64,000 nucleotides of DNA, taken from positions 68,353-132,352 of the forward strand of contig SMOI01000041.1 of NCBI GenBank assembly GCA_008000375.1. Reading direction: 5' to 3'. This document shows, in pieces, positions 62,972 through 64,000 of this stretch (its first letter is position 1; every line of letters starts with the position of its first letter). Source of the DNA: Poteriospumella lacustris. Lineage: Eukaryota; Sar; Chrysophyceae; Chromulinales; Dinobryaceae. The notes beneath the pieces were generated by a model. The model was given only the letters and a program-made list of their open reading frames with translations. It had not been told where the DNA came from and did not search any database. The translations under genes and the position numbers were made by a program.

Positions 62972-63958
62972 TTACGACAACGATCTCGGCGCTCCGTCAA
63001 ACATAGCTAACTTATGTGGCGCCGGACGTGTATCCCACGTGCGTAGTGGTTGGTTGAACGACGAGGCCCCACAAAACATGTACCGCATATCGGAAACGCG
63101 ACTCACATCCCACGTGTCCAGTGGTTGATTGAACGACAAGGCCCCGAAGAACATACAACTCATATCGTGGACTTTCGTCACCTGCCACGTGTCCAATGGC
63201 TGGTTAAACGACACGGCCTTCCGAAACATGCCACAGAAACTAGTGACATTGCTGACATCCCACATATTCAGTGGCTGATTGAATGACTTCGCTCCATCAA
63301 ACATACCCAACAGATTCGCGACTCGGCGGACGTCCCATGTTGCCAGAGGCTGATTAAACGAAGAGGCGCGGTTGAACATGCAAGTGATATCCTTCACCTG
63401 ACTCACATCCCACGTGTGCAGTGGCTGGTTAAACGCGGTAGCGCCAGCGAATGTAAACTGCATATTGGTGACACGACTAGTATCCCAAGTAGATAAAGGC
63501 TGGTTGAATACCTTGGCACCATGAAACATGTTTTTCAACGTCGTCACCCGACGCGTATCCCACGTGCCCAACGGCTGATTGAACGCAGGCGAACTTTGAA
63601 ACATACTTTCCATCGATGTGACGTTCCCTACGTCCCAATGGTCGATGCGGTCGTTGAATGTGGTATTACTGAAAAGGTGAGCCATATTTGTTACCTGGTC
63701 CACGTCCCAATCGTTGATATCCCCGTACTGTTGAAATGCTAATGCCCTGTTGAGACACCACAGCTGCACTGCCTCTCGTAGCGTCTCATTGTCAAATACC
63801 ACAAAAGCATAGTCCTTGATCAGTTGCCGCACGCCAAATGGCAAGATGCGGCCTCCGCATTGCTCGCTCACCACGCGATATAGACACAAATCCAAAACTA
63901 TTTTGATCGGACGGTGCGTACGACCGTCTTCATCGGTCCGTTCTTGAGGAGTCGCCAT
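62972..63958 (-). CDS. D29: DUF285 leucine-rich-repeat protein
   Basis: 328 residues from ATG 63958 (MATPQERTDEDGRTHRPIK). The cap is IVLDLCLYRVVSEQCGGRIL and DNETLREAVQLWCLNRALAF. Ten repeats; several carry Asp-Thr after the Trp (FNQPLGTWDTRRVTTLKNMF, FNQPLSTWDTSRVTNM, FNQPLRTWDTRPAPHK), a variant shared with D28. The C-terminus is short (AMFDGAPRSLS) and lacks the QQP cap. Frame uninterrupted; only 42 bases of its leader are inside the window. Confidence 0.85.
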   Translation of the reverse strand: MATPQERTDEDGRTHRPIKIVLDLCLYRVVSEQCGGRILPFGVRQLIKDYAFVVFDNETLREAVQLWCLNRALAFQQYGDINDWDVDQVTNMAHLFSNTTFNDRIDHWDVGNVTSMESMFQSSPAFNQPLGTWDTRRVTTLKNMFHGAKVFNQPLSTWDTSRVTNMQFTFAGATAFNQPLHTWDVSQVKDITCMFNRASSFNQPLATWDVRRVANLLGMFDGAKSFNQPLNMWDVSNVTSFCGMFRKAVSFNQPLDTWQVTKVHDMSCMFFGALSFNQPLDTWDVSRVSDMRYMFCGASSFNQPLRTWDTRPAPHKLAMFDGAPRSLS

Positions 63959-64000
63959 GTCCGAACATGGTTGTAATCTTGTGAATGGATGATGGATGGT

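Noticed and set aside
184-63958. Mycoplasma or other bacterial origin, because DUF285 is best known from Mycoplasma and BspA
   Set aside because: Spliced genes, telomere-type repeats, long intergenic regions and absence of operons or ribosome binding sites point to a eukaryotic nucleus.

Overview
This window looks like nuclear DNA of a eukaryotic microbe, most plausibly a protist of the stramenopile (diatom-like) kind. Evidence: short GT-AG introns (59-112 nt) in the split genes, an interstitial (CCCTAA)n telomere-type tract at 37278-37308, long 5' and 3' flanks around each gene, hexanucleotide repeats inside coding exons, two short runs of N inside tandem repeats, and gene families (DUF285/BspA-like leucine-rich repeats, Crinkler/RHS-type NTPases, DUSP-UBL proteins) that occur together in algae and related protists. 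The lineage is an inference. No rRNA, tRNA, CRISPR or bacterial operon structure was seen.

Layout. (1) 0.2-20.2 kb: a tandem array of DUF285 genes, all on the + strand, most with a related 5' leader (CRE-like TGACG core) and related 3' flanks, interrupted by one Crinkler-like NTPase on the - strand (7.5-9.5 kb). (2) 20.5-31 kb: five paralogous two-exon genes, three on - and two on +, diverging from about 26.8 kb. They encode a DUSP domain, a UBL-like segment, a chromo-barrel/Tudor-like module and a C-terminal SAM-like helical domain, with no peptidase domain. (3) 31-36 kb: relics, one DUF285 gene broken by a single frameshift, and one unrelated putative secreted protein. (4) 36-64 kb: a second DUF285 array, nearly all on the - strand, with a perfect 932-bp triplication (48962-51757), a gene split by two different insertions (D24), and a second Crinkler-like gene on + (58.9-61.1 kb).

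I count 29 DUF285 loci (D1-D29): 14 open, 1 truncated, 10 broken and 4 short relics. The open ones are intracellular-looking proteins of 288-434 residues (no signal peptide): a conserved N-terminal cap, then 8-14 repeats of about 33 residues of the type FNQPLDTWDVSQVTDMxxMF, then a short C-terminal cap. The locus shows active birth and death: gain and loss of repeats, nonsense codons, small deletions, chimeric relics and duplicated intergenic DNA.

Functional link between the families is not shown by the sequence. DUSP-UBL and chromo-barrel-like domains suggest ubiquitin/chromatin adaptor roles; Crinkler/RHS-type NTPases are usually nuclear or effector-like; DUF285 repeats are binding scaffolds. 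A fast-evolving intracellular recognition or conflict locus is the most interesting reading, but it is a hypothesis.
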